DNA from: JACJYC01 sp964558465
Lineage (GTDB): Bacteria; Bacteroidota; Bacteroidia; Chitinophagales; Saprospiraceae
Length of the DNA stretch: 64,000 bases
Assembly: GCA_964558465.1 (NCBI GenBank)
Contig: CAZLEF010000034.1
Coordinates: 1-64,000, forward strand
Reading direction: 5' to 3'
The translations under genes and the position numbers were made by a program. Below the pieces are notes generated by a model. That model did not search any database. It was not told the origin of the DNA and saw nothing but the letters and a program-made list of their open reading frames with translations. Within the stretch, counting starts at the first letter, position 1. Every line of letters begins with the position of its first letter. This document shows positions 43,562 to 52,656 of the stretch, in pieces.

Positions 43562-44284
43562 ATGAATCACGAAAGCACGATCGCATTCAGCCCGCTTCGC
43601 ACCGCTGCCGCCTGGGGGGTCCATTTGTTCACCGCGAGCGGCCTGCTCGCCGGGTTTATGGCTTTGCTGGCCATCAACAATCAGGATTGGCAGTCGGCCA
43701 TGTGGTGGCTCCTGGTTGCCCAATTCATCGACGGCATTGACGGCACCCTGGCCCGTTTGGTCAAAGTACGCGAAGTACTCCCCTTTTTTAATGGAAAAAA
43801 TCTGGATTATGTCGTCGATTTTGTCAACTACGCTATTGTTCCGGCCTATTTTTTTTATTGGGCAGGACTGGCGGAAGGTGTAGGGGTGTGGATCGGCGCT
43901 TTTGCCATTCTGCTTTCCTCGGCGATCTATTACGGAAAGGAGGGAATGGTGGCGGACGAACAATATTTCGTCGGTTTTCCGGTTTTGTGGAACTGGGTGG
44001 TGTATTACCTGTTCTTTGTGTTTCAATTCCCGGCCGGCCTTAATATCGCATTGATCCTGTTTTTTGCCGTCCTGCATTTTGTACCTATCCAGTTTGCCTA
44101 CCCCAGTCGGGCCCGCCATCACAGGACCCTGACCTGGATCGTAACGGGCGTAACCGGAGGCGCCGTCGTCATTCTGCTCTATCTGTACCCTGAACCGGCG
44201 CCCGTTTTCAAGTGGATAACCATAGCGGGAGCGGCTTATTTCGGGGTGTTTGGGGTATGGACAACCTTGAGGAAGAAAAGGTGA
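43562..44284 (+). CDS. pcs: Phosphatidylcholine synthase
   Basis: 240 aa, about eight membrane spans. The Pcs form of the CDP-alcohol phosphotransferase motif is complete: D57-G-I-D60-G-x2-A64-R65-x12-G78-x3-D82-x3-D86 (FIDGIDGTLARLVKVREVLPFFNGKNLDYVVDF). Pcs condenses CDP-diacylglycerol with choline to give phosphatidylcholine and CMP at the inner membrane. FVPIQFAYPSRA is another typical Pcs block. The divergent neighbour is a choline-type symporter, forming an uptake-plus-synthesis pair. Phosphatidylcholine is not common in the phylum, so this may be a lineage-specific trait. Confidence 0.93.
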   Translation: MNHESTIAFSPLRTAAAWGVHLFTASGLLAGFMALLAINNQDWQSAMWWLLVAQFIDGIDGTLARLVKVREVLPFFNGKNLDYVVDFVNYAIVPAYFFYWAGLAEGVGVWIGAFAILLSSAIYYGKEGMVADEQYFVGFPVLWNWVVYYLFFVFQFPAGLNIALILFFAVLHFVPIQFAYPSRARHHRTLTWIVTGVTGGAVVILLYLYPEPAPVFKWITIAGAAYFGVFGVWTTLRKKR

Positions 44285-44364
44285 CAGTGGTCAGTTGGCA
44301 GCCAGAGAACTGAGCGGAGTCGAAGTTCCGTCAATCCATTTCCGGTTTTCAAAAATCCTGACGA

Positions 44365-46314
44365 ATGAAATACCCGGTATTCTTCCTTTTCACATTTATC
44401 GCCCACTTTTTGCACAGCCAGAACCCGATTTTATCCTGGGAATCGCTTCCACACATCCGCGACGGGGTGAAGATCCGGGCGGCCTCCTCTTACAACCCGA
44501 CGGGGCGCACCTACCGGGACTTCCGGAATTACACCCTCGAAGACGGCGACGGATTTGAAATGGCCAACCTCCGGGGGGAACAGGGCATGCTCGTCGGCAT
44601 CTGGTTTACGGCTCTGCCGGACGGGGATGTGCGGTTCGGTCCCGGGCGCTTCGGAGATATCCGCCTTTGGATAGACGACCCGGTTTACCCGACCTACACC
44701 CAGCAGCGGGATATCCTGTTTTCCTGGCCGGGGTTTCCCAACCTGCAACCGCTCTGGGGTACGGCCGGCGGGGCGCAATGGGCGTTTCCCTGCCTGCCGT
44801 TCGACCGGTCCTTCCGGGCAGCCGGCACAGAGACGCCCCACTGGTACCAGTTCACCACCCACCTGTACCGGGATGCAATGTCGTCGGAAGCCATTCCAAC
44901 TTCATCCCTGCGAGGTATCAATGAAAAACTGAAGGATTATGCGGGGAAATTTCCGGGCGAAAACCCGGGCAATCAGCTTCAGGCAGGCAAGGCATCTTTA
45001 TTGCCGGGTAAAACCCTCCCGCTGTTCACCCAGCCTGGCGAAGGGGTGGTCCGGGCAATTTATTTCCAACCGCCCTCGGTTTCCAACTCGGTGGTCGACA
45101 GCATTTACCTGAAGCTGACGGTCGACGGGGAAACCGCCCCTTCGGCATATGTGCCATTGTCTGTCTTTTTTGGCGGCTACGAAAAAGCCCCGCTGAACAA
45201 CGCCAAAGGTTTGCCTTGCGGGTTTGACGGCGAACAGCTCTATTTCTTTTTTCCCATTCCGTATTGGACGGGGTGTAATATCGAGTTGGAAAACCGGTCA
45301 GGAACAGTCGCCGCCTTGCCCTACCGCATCCGTTGGTCGGACAAAGCCGACCTGCCCCAGACCGAAGCCGGTCATTTCCGGATCCGGTATAACAACGGGG
45401 TGTTCAGAAAAGCAGGCGAACCCGATTTCCCGCATGTATCCCTCCGGGGCAGCGGGCATATCGTCGGGGTTTCTGCCAACCTGGCCGGCAGCATCGAAGG
45501 CAATTTCAGGGTCTATATCGACGACGCCAGGACGCCCGCTATCGAAACCACCGGCGGCGAAGATTATTTCTGCCATGCGTTCGGCATCGACGTCGGGCTG
45601 GTCAGCCCCTTCCACGGCGGACTCGACGACAAGGTCGGCTACCGGTTCCATATCATCGATTATATCCCGTTCCAGCGCAGCATCATCCTGGGGCAGGACC
45701 ACGGTCACAGCTATTCCCACGATACGGACGGCGTTTACCGCAGCGCCGTGTTTTATTACCACCACCCTTCCGAACGCCTGGTGTTGACCGATAGTCTGGA
45801 TATCGGCCATGCTGCCGACGAAAAAACGCACGCCTTTGCTGTTTCCGGCAACAGAAAACGACTGCAAAAGGATACGGCCGCCTACGAAGGCAATTTTATT
45901 CAACCGTTTACGGATGAGGGTCGCTGGACAGACGGCGAATTCGTTTTCCGCCTGAAAATCGACCCGGGCAATACCGGCGTCCGGCTCCGGCGGCGGATCA
46001 ACCAACTGGCTTTTCACCAGGAGACCGGGGTTTTTATCGATGAACAGCCGGCCGGAACCTGGTTTGAACGGGGCTCTAATTACCAGTTGCTGAAAGAACA
46101 ATTCCCGGAAAAACACCCGGGTTATCATCCCGACTGGAACGGGATTCCCAACCGGTTCAGGGATACCGAATTTGAAGTTCCACCGCATTTGACGGCCGGA
46201 AAAAGCGCCATCCGGGTCCGGCTGGTCGCCAAAGGCTCAAAGGCTGTTTTACACCCGGAGGATGCCGGAATGGTGAACGCTTATTGTTTTTGGGCGTATA
46301 GCTACCGGGATTGA
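44365..46314 (+). CDS. DUF2961/GH172-family secreted protein
   Basis: 649 aa. Signal peptide MKYPVFFLFTFIAHFLHSQ. The core matches DUF2961, now glycoside hydrolase family 172: AASSYNPTGRTYRDFRNYTLEDGDGFEMANLRGEQGMLVGIWFTAL, FFGGYEKAPLNN, FPIPYWTGCNIELENRS and GGEDYFCHAFG, with acidic residues in the last block likely catalytic. Characterised GH172 members act on fructose dianhydride or D-arabinofuranosyl linkages. Probably periplasmic or outer-membrane side. No SusC/SusD pair or other glycan genes are adjacent, so the substrate is unknown. Confidence 0.88.
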   Translation: MKYPVFFLFTFIAHFLHSQNPILSWESLPHIRDGVKIRAASSYNPTGRTYRDFRNYTLEDGDGFEMANLRGEQGMLVGIWFTALPDGDVRFGPGRFGDIRLWIDDPVYPTYTQQRDILFSWPGFPNLQPLWGTAGGAQWAFPCLPFDRSFRAAGTETPHWYQFTTHLYRDAMSSEAIPTSSLRGINEKLKDYAGKFPGENPGNQLQAGKASLLPGKTLPLFTQPGEGVVRAIYFQPPSVSNSVVDSIYLKLTVDGETAPSAYVPLSVFFGGYEKAPLNNAKGLPCGFDGEQLYFFFPIPYWTGCNIELENRSGTVAALPYRIRWSDKADLPQTEAGHFRIRYNNGVFRKAGEPDFPHVSLRGSGHIVGVSANLAGSIEGNFRVYIDDARTPAIETTGGEDYFCHAFGIDVGLVSPFHGGLDDKVGYRFHIIDYIPFQRSIILGQDHGHSYSHDTDGVYRSAVFYYHHPSERLVLTDSLDIGHAADEKTHAFAVSGNRKRLQKDTAAYEGNFIQPFTDEGRWTDGEFVFRLKIDPGNTGVRLRRRINQLAFHQETGVFIDEQPAGTWFERGSNYQLLKEQFPEKHPGYHPDWNGIPNRFRDTEFEVPPHLTAGKSAIRVRLVAKGSKAVLHPEDAGMVNAYCFWAYSYRD

Positions 46315-46487
46315 GTTGGCAGTTGGCAGTCTTTTCTGCCGTTCCCACTTTGTACCGCCGACGTCTCGTCGGTCGGGCCGGATGCCCATATAAATAGTCT
46401 GGAGTTGGCAAATTGAAAGTCATTTGAATAATAAATTTCGGCGTTCCGGAAATTTTCAGGAAATTACCAACGCAAAAAACACCCACT

Positions 46488-46955
46488 ATGGCCAAGATTA
46501 ATTTCACCCTCAATGGAAAACCGACAACCATCGAGGATTTTCCGGAGGATATGCCTGTCCTTTGGTACCTCCGGGATATTTCCGGTCTGACCGGCGCCAA
46601 ATTCGGATGCGGCAAAGGTTTGTGCGGCGCCTGTACCGTTCACCTCGACGGGAAAGCCATCCGCTCCTGCAGCACCCCCATCACCGCGCTGGAGGGCGCC
46701 ACCGTCACCACCATCGAGGGGCTTTCCGAAAACGGCGATCATCCGCTGCAAAAAGCCTGGATCGAAGCCAACGTCCCTCAATGCGGTTATTGCCAGGCCG
46801 GCCAGATCATGAATGCGGCTGCCTTGCTGAACGAAAACCGAAATCCCTCGGACGCGGAGATCCTTGCAGCCATGGAAGGGAATCTATGCCGTTGCGGCAC
46901 GTATAACCGGATCAAAAACGCTATTCAACTGGCCGCCCAAAACATCGAATCATGA
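46488..46955 (+). CDS. 2Fe-2S small subunit of a molybdenum hydroxylase (IorA type)
   Basis: 155 aa. The N-terminal plant-type ferredoxin cluster uses Cys41, Cys46, Cys49 and Cys61 (FGCGKGLCGACTVHL...SC), and the second helical [2Fe-2S] domain has QCGYCQAGQIM and CRCGTYNRI. This is the small subunit of isoquinoline 1-oxidoreductase/aldehyde-oxidase-type two-subunit enzymes. Its stop overlaps the start of the large-subunit gene by ATGA, indicating translational coupling. It passes electrons from the molybdenum site to an acceptor, probably a membrane cytochrome. Confidence 0.95.
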   Translation: MAKINFTLNGKPTTIEDFPEDMPVLWYLRDISGLTGAKFGCGKGLCGACTVHLDGKAIRSCSTPITALEGATVTTIEGLSENGDHPLQKAWIEANVPQCGYCQAGQIMNAAALLNENRNPSDAEILAAMEGNLCRCGTYNRIKNAIQLAAQNIES

Positions 46956-49195
46956 ACGCACACATCACAAAAATTGACCGGCGGAATTTTCTGAAACAAT
47001 CTTCCGTCGCCGGGGCAGGATTGATCCTGGCGGCCTACCTCCCGGGGTGCGCCAAACCCTCGGACGCCTATTCCGGGGCGAAATTCAGTCCCAATGTATT
47101 CCTGACCCTCGACGGGACCGGCAAGGTGACCATCATCGCCCACCGCTCGGAAATGGGCCAGGGCATCCGCACCTCCCTCCCTGCCGTGGTAGCCGACGAA
47201 CTGGGCGCCGACTGGGCCCGGGTAACCGTTCAACAAGCCGAGGGTGACGAAGACAAATACGGCGACCAGAACACCGACGGCTCCTACTCCATGCGCATGT
47301 TCTTCGAGCCGATGAAAAAAGTAGGCGCCACCGCGCGCATGATGCTGGAAAAGGCTGCCGCCGACCAGTGGAAAGTGAAAGCAGAGGAATGCAAAGCCCA
47401 AAACCATACCGTGGTACACGAACCTTCCGGTAAATCGCTGGGGTTCGGCGAACTGGTGGAAGCGGCGTCCAAACTCCCGGTTCCGGAAGAAAGCGCCCTG
47501 GTCTTCAAAAACAAATCGCAATACCAACATATCGGAAAAAATACCGCCATCGTCGACCTGCCGGATCTGGTGCAGGGCAAAGCCGTTTTTGGGCTGGATG
47601 CGGATATCCCCGGCGCCAAAGTGGCGGTGATCCGGAGGTGTCCGGTGGCCGGCGGCAAAGTGGTCGGATTCAATGATGAAAAAACGCGGCAAGTGCCCGG
47701 TGTGATCAATGTGTTTACGCTGGATTCACCTGGATTTCCCACCGGATTTGCCAATCCGCTGGGCGGAGTGGTGGTGGTAGCCGACCATACCTGGGCTGCC
47801 TTAAAAGGCCGCGACGCGCTGGAAGTAGAATGGGATTTTGGCCCGAATGCAAGCTATAATACGGCGGCGTATATGGCCGAACTGGAAACCAAAACCGCAA
47901 AGGACGGCAAGGTCAGAAGGGCGGGCGGCAATGTGAAACAGGCGCAAAAGGAAGCGGACCTGACCCTCGAAGCGGTGTATAAAATCCCGCATATCGCGCA
48001 TGCGACCATGGAGCCCCCCTGCGGGACGGCCCGGTTTGAGAACGGCAAATGCGAAGTGTGGATCCCGGCGCAAAGCCCCCAATGGGCGCGCAACGAGATC
48101 GCCAAGGCCCTCGAACTGAAGGAAGAGGAGGTAACCGTCAACGTTACGCTGCTGGGCGGCGGTTTCGGCAGAAAATCCAAACCCGATTTCATGGTAGAAG
48201 CAGCCAAAATTGCCAAAATGCAAGGCGGGGCAGTCAAACTCGTCTGGACCCGCGAGGATGACATCCAGCACGACTTGTTGCACGCCTGCAGCGTACAGCG
48301 CATCAAGGTGACCCTGAACGACAACAAGGTGACCGGCTGGCAGCAGCGGTCGGCCTTTCCGCCCATCGGCGGCACGGACGATGCCACAAAACTGCATCCG
48401 GACGGCGGGGAGGTCAGCCTCGGTCTGATCGACTTTCCGTGGGATGTGCCGAATATCAGCCTGGAAACCCACGAAGCCAAGGCCATGACCCGCATCGGAT
48501 GGCTTCGGTCGGTGGCTAATATCCAGCACGCTTTCGCCATCGGCAGCATGCTCGACGAGGTGGCGCATGCCCGCAAGTTGGATCCTGTACAGAATCTTCT
48601 GGACCTGCTGGGGTCCGACCGGCAAATCGACATGAAAGCGCTGTCCGAAGAATTTGGCAACTACGGTACCGAACTCGCCGATTATCCCTGGGATACGGGC
48701 CGCTTCCGGAAGACGATCGAGTTGGTGGCGGAAAAATCCGGCTGGGGTAAACCCTTGCCCAAAAACCAGGCCAGGGGGATCTGCGCGCACCGGAGTTTCC
48801 TCACCTATGTCGCCTGCGTGGTAACGGTAGAAGTAGATGACAATGGCAAACTGGTGAAGATTCCGGAGATCCACTACGGCGTGGATTGTGGGCTGGCAGT
48901 CAATGTGGACCGCGTGAAATCACAGTTTGAAGGCGGCGCCGTGTTTGCGTTGAGCGCTGCCCTGAAAAGCCAGGTCACCTTTGAGAACGGCCGGACGGTC
49001 CAATCCAATTTCGACGGTTTTGAAATTGCACGCATGAGCGATGCGCCGGATCAGGTATTTGTTCATTTCGTTGAAAGCAATGAAAAACCGACTGGGGTCG
49101 GGGAGCCGCCTGTACCCCCGGTTGCGCCGGCTTTGGCCAATGCGTATTTTGCGGCTACAGGCAAACGGCTTCGGGAGATGCCTTTGAGGGTGTGA
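46952..49195 (+). CDS. Molybdopterin-binding large subunit (IorB type), Tat-exported
   Basis: 747 aa. A twin-arginine signal is present: KIDRRNFLKQSSVAGAGLILAAYLPGC, ending in a possible lipobox Cys. The fold is that of the xanthine dehydrogenase large subunit: SEMGQGIRTSLPAVVADELG, the LGGGFGRK loop at the cofactor, WTREDDIQHD, and the late GVGEPPVPPVAPALANAYFAATG. IorB-type enzymes hydroxylate N-heterocycles or aldehydes in the periplasm; the substrate is unknown here. Maturation (XdhC-type) and cofactor genes are not in the window. Co-transcribed with the 2Fe-2S subunit. Confidence 0.94.
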   Translation: MNAHITKIDRRNFLKQSSVAGAGLILAAYLPGCAKPSDAYSGAKFSPNVFLTLDGTGKVTIIAHRSEMGQGIRTSLPAVVADELGADWARVTVQQAEGDEDKYGDQNTDGSYSMRMFFEPMKKVGATARMMLEKAAADQWKVKAEECKAQNHTVVHEPSGKSLGFGELVEAASKLPVPEESALVFKNKSQYQHIGKNTAIVDLPDLVQGKAVFGLDADIPGAKVAVIRRCPVAGGKVVGFNDEKTRQVPGVINVFTLDSPGFPTGFANPLGGVVVVADHTWAALKGRDALEVEWDFGPNASYNTAAYMAELETKTAKDGKVRRAGGNVKQAQKEADLTLEAVYKIPHIAHATMEPPCGTARFENGKCEVWIPAQSPQWARNEIAKALELKEEEVTVNVTLLGGGFGRKSKPDFMVEAAKIAKMQGGAVKLVWTREDDIQHDLLHACSVQRIKVTLNDNKVTGWQQRSAFPPIGGTDDATKLHPDGGEVSLGLIDFPWDVPNISLETHEAKAMTRIGWLRSVANIQHAFAIGSMLDEVAHARKLDPVQNLLDLLGSDRQIDMKALSEEFGNYGTELADYPWDTGRFRKTIELVAEKSGWGKPLPKNQARGICAHRSFLTYVACVVTVEVDDNGKLVKIPEIHYGVDCGLAVNVDRVKSQFEGGAVFALSAALKSQVTFENGRTVQSNFDGFEIARMSDAPDQVFVHFVESNEKPTGVGEPPVPPVAPALANAYFAATGKRLREMPLRV

Positions 49196-49221
49196 GCCCG
49201 CCTACTCCGAAGCTACGGCGG

Positions 49222-49432
49222 ATGAGAGGTGAGAGGGTGAGAGTGGTGAGAGGGTGAGAGTGGTGAGAGAGTGAGAGTGGTGAGAGGGGTGAGAGGGGTG
49301 ACGAAGTCTCCTCCTCAAGTCCGTCCGCATACGGTCGGAAAAATCTCCCATCACCAAGTCTCCCCATATCCAAGTCACCAAGTCTCCCTATCACCAAGTC
49401 ACCTCGCCTCCAAGGCTCCCCATCAAGTCTGC
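49222..49432. repeat. gtgagagtg and caagtctccc repeats
   Basis: Copies of gagagggtgagagtggt (49222-49300) face caccaagtctccc copies (49350-49432), loosely complementary. The right end overlaps the stop of the DUF6090-like gene. No gene between. Confidence 0.85.
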
Positions 49433-50100
49433 GACTTGTCGAGGGCAGTTTCCAGGTCCTTGATCTTGGACAGGGTTTTGTGGGCAAAATCGAGATAAAG
49501 CTGGATAAAGATAAAGCGGTGCTCCTGGAGGGTGAGCAATTCCTTATCCCGGGTATCCGTCCAATCCTGCAGTTTCATGTGGAAAAAGGAGAAGAATTTT
49601 TGTTCCTCCCAGGCGCTTTTTTCGGTTTGTTCGTCCAGGACCTTGCCCAGGTAGATGATGCGCTGGTAATAATTTTCATAGAGTTCGACGATAGCGGTCA
49701 ACAGCGCCTTGTCGGAGATCAGGTCGAGGGAGCCTTCGGAGACCATCGATTTGTAGGCGCCTTCGATGGGAAAGAAGGTGGTATTGCCCACTTTTGCCCT
49801 GAAAAGGGAGTCGATATGAGGTTTATCGGCGGGGCCTGACCGGGGCAAAATCCGGATAATTTCCTGCAACATTGCGATCCGGTTGGTTTGGTCTTCGATC
49901 GTGGCATTTAGGTTATCCAGGTCGGAAGTCAGGTTTTTGCGGAACTCCGACAAATAAAATTTTTCCAGTTTCAGGTCCTTTTGTTTTGCCGCCCAATTAT
50001 TGAGGGCAAATGCGATCAGGACGCTCAACAGAACGGTCATGAACTCGGCGACCAGGCCAGGCAACATGGGTTTTATCCTGGAAAGTAATTTATGCTCCAT
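49423..50100 (-). CDS. DUF6090-like membrane protein
   Basis: 225 aa from the ATG at 50100; an ATG 25 codons earlier would place a basic, unrelated stretch ahead. One membrane span near the N-terminus (VAEFMTVLLSVLIAFALNNW) is followed by a charged, mostly helical domain (KQKDLKLEKFYLSEFRKNLTSDLDNLNATIEDQ). The LIAFALNNW-charged-E-x3-L-x3-L pattern resembles DUF6090 proteins of Bacteroidota, whose role is unknown. The last residues and stop lie in the caagtct repeat. Confidence 0.65.
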   Translation of the reverse strand: MEHKLLSRIKPMLPGLVAEFMTVLLSVLIAFALNNWAAKQKDLKLEKFYLSEFRKNLTSDLDNLNATIEDQTNRIAMLQEIIRILPRSGPADKPHIDSLFRAKVGNTTFFPIEGAYKSMVSEGSLDLISDKALLTAIVELYENYYQRIIYLGKVLDEQTEKSAWEEQKFFSFFHMKLQDWTDTRDKELLTLQEHRFIFIQLYLDFAHKTLSKIKDLETALDKSQT

Positions 50101-50303
50101 GTACAGTCGGTGCTTTAAAAGGAGGTTTTTTTGTAGAAACGAAGATACGGTGGTTTTTGCCGCCTGGAATGGCATTCATCCAAAAATAAAAAATCAGCAT
50201 AAAAAGCAATCACTGATCGCCCGGGGATTGCACCGGCATATTCCGGCCGGTCGCCAAACAGATGTAATGTAACCGGAAGACCCGGAGGGCCCATGAGAAT
50301 GGT

Positions 50304-51431
50304 TTAAGGTTCCGGATGATTTTCGAGAAAATCTTTTGGCGACAGGCCTGTGCTGTTTTTAAATACCCTGTTGAAGGTCGCTTTTGAGTTAAACCCGCAA
50401 TCCAGTGCGATGGACAGCAGGTTGTACCGGTTGTTGGCCGGATCCCTGGCTGCTTTTTTGAAAGCTTCTATGCGGAAATCGTTTACAAACTGGTTAAAAT
50501 TTTTTCCAAAGCCGGTATTGATCACCTGAGATATCAGGCTGACGGAGGTATCGAGTTTGGAGGCCATTTCCCGGATCGTAAGCTCCGGGTTCAGGTAGAC
50601 GGCTTCCTTTTCCATCAGCGACTGCACTTTTTCTTTCCAGGTCCCCAGTTCTTTTGGATTCAATTCGGAGTTGACCGGAATTTTTTCCCGGGGCTCATAG
50701 TGGAGGTAAATGGTCGGCGCCTGGAAAAAACCCTTCAGGCTGATGATATAGAGTAAAACCGCCAGGAAGAAGTACTCCCACCAGTTTTGGGTGAAACTGA
50801 GCCCTACGCCAAAGCTGTTCAGGGCGTTAAAGATCCATACCAGGGTAATCCCCAGGGAAAGCAGGTAGAGGTAATTGCGGTACCAGTTCAGGCTTATTTC
50901 ATGGGTATTGGAGTAAGCCGTTTCGATCCAGCCCCGGTAGCGATGGTAATGCCGGATCGCTTTATACAGGTAATAATAATTGGAGATCAGGGTAGCCACC
51001 TGTAACACCGGATAAACATACGGAAGATCAATGTTGGACATCCAGTATTGCACAAAGGACCGGCCCTGTAAAAACACCGCCAAGTGGTACAGGAAATAGA
51101 TCAAAAAAGGAGCCAGATGCCAGCCATGCCTTTTACCGAACCGGAAATCTTCGTTCGTTTTGCTGACCAGATAAAAATAAAGAACAGGGCCCGCCAGCAA
51201 TCCGGGGTCATAGGGAAAAAAGAGCAGTTCGTCCCACATTACATTGATCCCCATAAACCCGAGGGTGTACGGCAGGATCAGCAAACAGGTGAGGAACAAC
51301 AGGAGACTGAACAGGTAATCAGACAAGCGACCCTGCCGGAAGCCGCGAACAAGGGAGAGGACCCCGAACAAAACGCCCTGAAAAGACCCGATCAAAAGTG
51401 TAACGGAATAGATATTGAAATTCACGACCAA
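50304..51431 (-). CDS. Membrane-anchored AraC-family transcription regulator
   Basis: 375 aa. Seven hydrophobic spans occupy residues about 8-230, followed by an AraC/XylS helix-turn-helix domain in the last 100 residues: YLNPELTIREMASKLDTSVSLISQVINTGFGKNFNQFVNDFRIEAFKKAARDPANNRYNLLSIALDCGFNSKATFNRVFKNSTGLSPKDF, with the second HTH (GFNSKATFNRVFK) very typical. Such 7TM-HTH proteins are common in Bacteroidota and probably sense a membrane-soluble or external signal. It lies upstream of and parallel to the DUF6090-like gene and downstream of a head-GIN gene; targets are unknown. Confidence 0.9.
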   Translation of the reverse strand: MVVNFNIYSVTLLIGSFQGVLFGVLSLVRGFRQGRLSDYLFSLLLFLTCLLILPYTLGFMGINVMWDELLFFPYDPGLLAGPVLYFYLVSKTNEDFRFGKRHGWHLAPFLIYFLYHLAVFLQGRSFVQYWMSNIDLPYVYPVLQVATLISNYYYLYKAIRHYHRYRGWIETAYSNTHEISLNWYRNYLYLLSLGITLVWIFNALNSFGVGLSFTQNWWEYFFLAVLLYIISLKGFFQAPTIYLHYEPREKIPVNSELNPKELGTWKEKVQSLMEKEAVYLNPELTIREMASKLDTSVSLISQVINTGFGKNFNQFVNDFRIEAFKKAARDPANNRYNLLSIALDCGFNSKATFNRVFKNSTGLSPKDFLENHPEP

Positions 51432-51507
51432 CCAAATAAATGGACTACCTCCGCCGGATCAACAATCTGTCAATCTCCCTTGTCCGATTAAAAATTCAAC
51501 CAGTTTG

Positions 51508-52422
51508 TTACTTGAACAAATGTATGCTTTTTCCCGCAAAGGTGGCTTCGACTTTTAATAATAATTCCCCTCTTTCCCCGGACGAATCCACCTTGTAAAT
51601 TTCGGTCCCAACCGGGAAACGTTCCTTTCGGGATTGAAGCGGCATAAAGTTCGTACCATAACTGAACTGCCGTTCGGGTGGTCCCTGAATGACCACGCTA
51701 ACGGTGGATATCCTGTTGTTGTACACTTTCAGGTCAATGTACACGACCTCCGTTTTTTCGACCTGCCGGTCCTGTTCGCTGGACAACAGGTTTCCGGGTC
51801 CTCCGGCCATATTGACATTGACCCTGGCGGGGTTGCCCGAATAAACGACCTTTCCCCGCCCGGCTACATAACCCTCCACCTTATCCGTCGCAAAGATGTG
51901 GGCGGTACCCCAACTGGTGATGTGTACGAGGACGGATTCAGCCGTGAGTCTGGAGGCGTCAACGCTGCCGGTCCCAAGGTTAACCTTCAGTTCCCGGGCT
52001 TTACCTTCAAGGCTCACCGAACCCACCGGATTGACGAGGTTGAAGGTCGGCACATCGATACCGGTTACTTTGTAATCTCCATAACCGTTGGTTTCGAGGT
52101 TATCGATAAAGGCTGCCCCGATCTTGATAACAACGCCCTTGGAGGCCTCGATCCATCCCTTCTGGCTGATCCGGAGTTCGCTTCCGGATTCGGAAACCTG
52201 GATATGGTCCAGGATATTTTTATCGGATGTAATTTCCAGGAAAGGGTAACTTTTACAGACGATTTCGACTTCGGCCGGAAATTCCACCGCCACCGAGGTA
52301 AAAATTCCCATGGCGCGTTTTGAGGTCTGTATATCCCCGTTTCCTCTTACCAGGCCGCTGGTCTGGGCCTGGAGGAAAATCGCGGGCAAAAAGGCAACAA
52401 CGAAAAAGATCAATTTTTTCAT
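51508..52422 (-). CDS. Secreted head-GIN (DUF2807) protein
   Basis: 304 aa. Signal peptide MKKLIFFVVAFLPAIFLQAQ. The DUF2807 beta-helix runs through about 35-200 with Gly/Asp/Asn-rich turns: GNGDIQTSKRAMGIFTSVAVEFPAEVEIV, LETNGYGDYKVTGID, GTGSVDASRLTAESVLVHITSWGTAHIFATDKVEGYVAGRGKVVYSGNP. A further about 90-residue beta region has no name I recognise. Function of head-GIN proteins is unknown; they are exported and probably surface or periplasmic. Its upstream region holds a small perfect palindrome at 52495-52506. Confidence 0.88.
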   Translation of the reverse strand: MKKLIFFVVAFLPAIFLQAQTSGLVRGNGDIQTSKRAMGIFTSVAVEFPAEVEIVCKSYPFLEITSDKNILDHIQVSESGSELRISQKGWIEASKGVVIKIGAAFIDNLETNGYGDYKVTGIDVPTFNLVNPVGSVSLEGKARELKVNLGTGSVDASRLTAESVLVHITSWGTAHIFATDKVEGYVAGRGKVVYSGNPARVNVNMAGGPGNLLSSEQDRQVEKTEVVYIDLKVYNNRISTVSVVIQGPPERQFSYGTNFMPLQSRKERFPVGTEIYKVDSSGERGELLLKVEATFAGKSIHLFK

Positions 52423-52494
52423 AAATCTGCGTTTTGAATAAATTCGAGGGTAAAATTACCAGGGGAGGAAGGGCAAAATCGACTCAAAGAAAGT

Positions 52495-52506
52495 TGAGAC
52501 GTCTCA
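52495..52506. promoter_or_regulatory. tgagacgtctca palindrome upstream of the head-GIN gene
   Basis: A 12-bp perfect palindrome 73 bp upstream of the start, followed 10 bp later by another ttgagac half-site (52517-52524). It could be an operator, but no bound factor is known. The rest of 52423-52656 holds no gene. Confidence 0.4.
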
Positions 52507-52656
52507 TATTAGCCATTTGAGACCAGGCCGGTTTCAACCGGGGCCAGAATAAGTTTCAGGTAAAGAATTCCTGGTTCGCCGAACAGGCATTCGGCGCCAC
52601 TTTCTTCCGATTGATATTCTTAGATGAGCTTGCCGGAAGTAACGATCGGATTGGTG

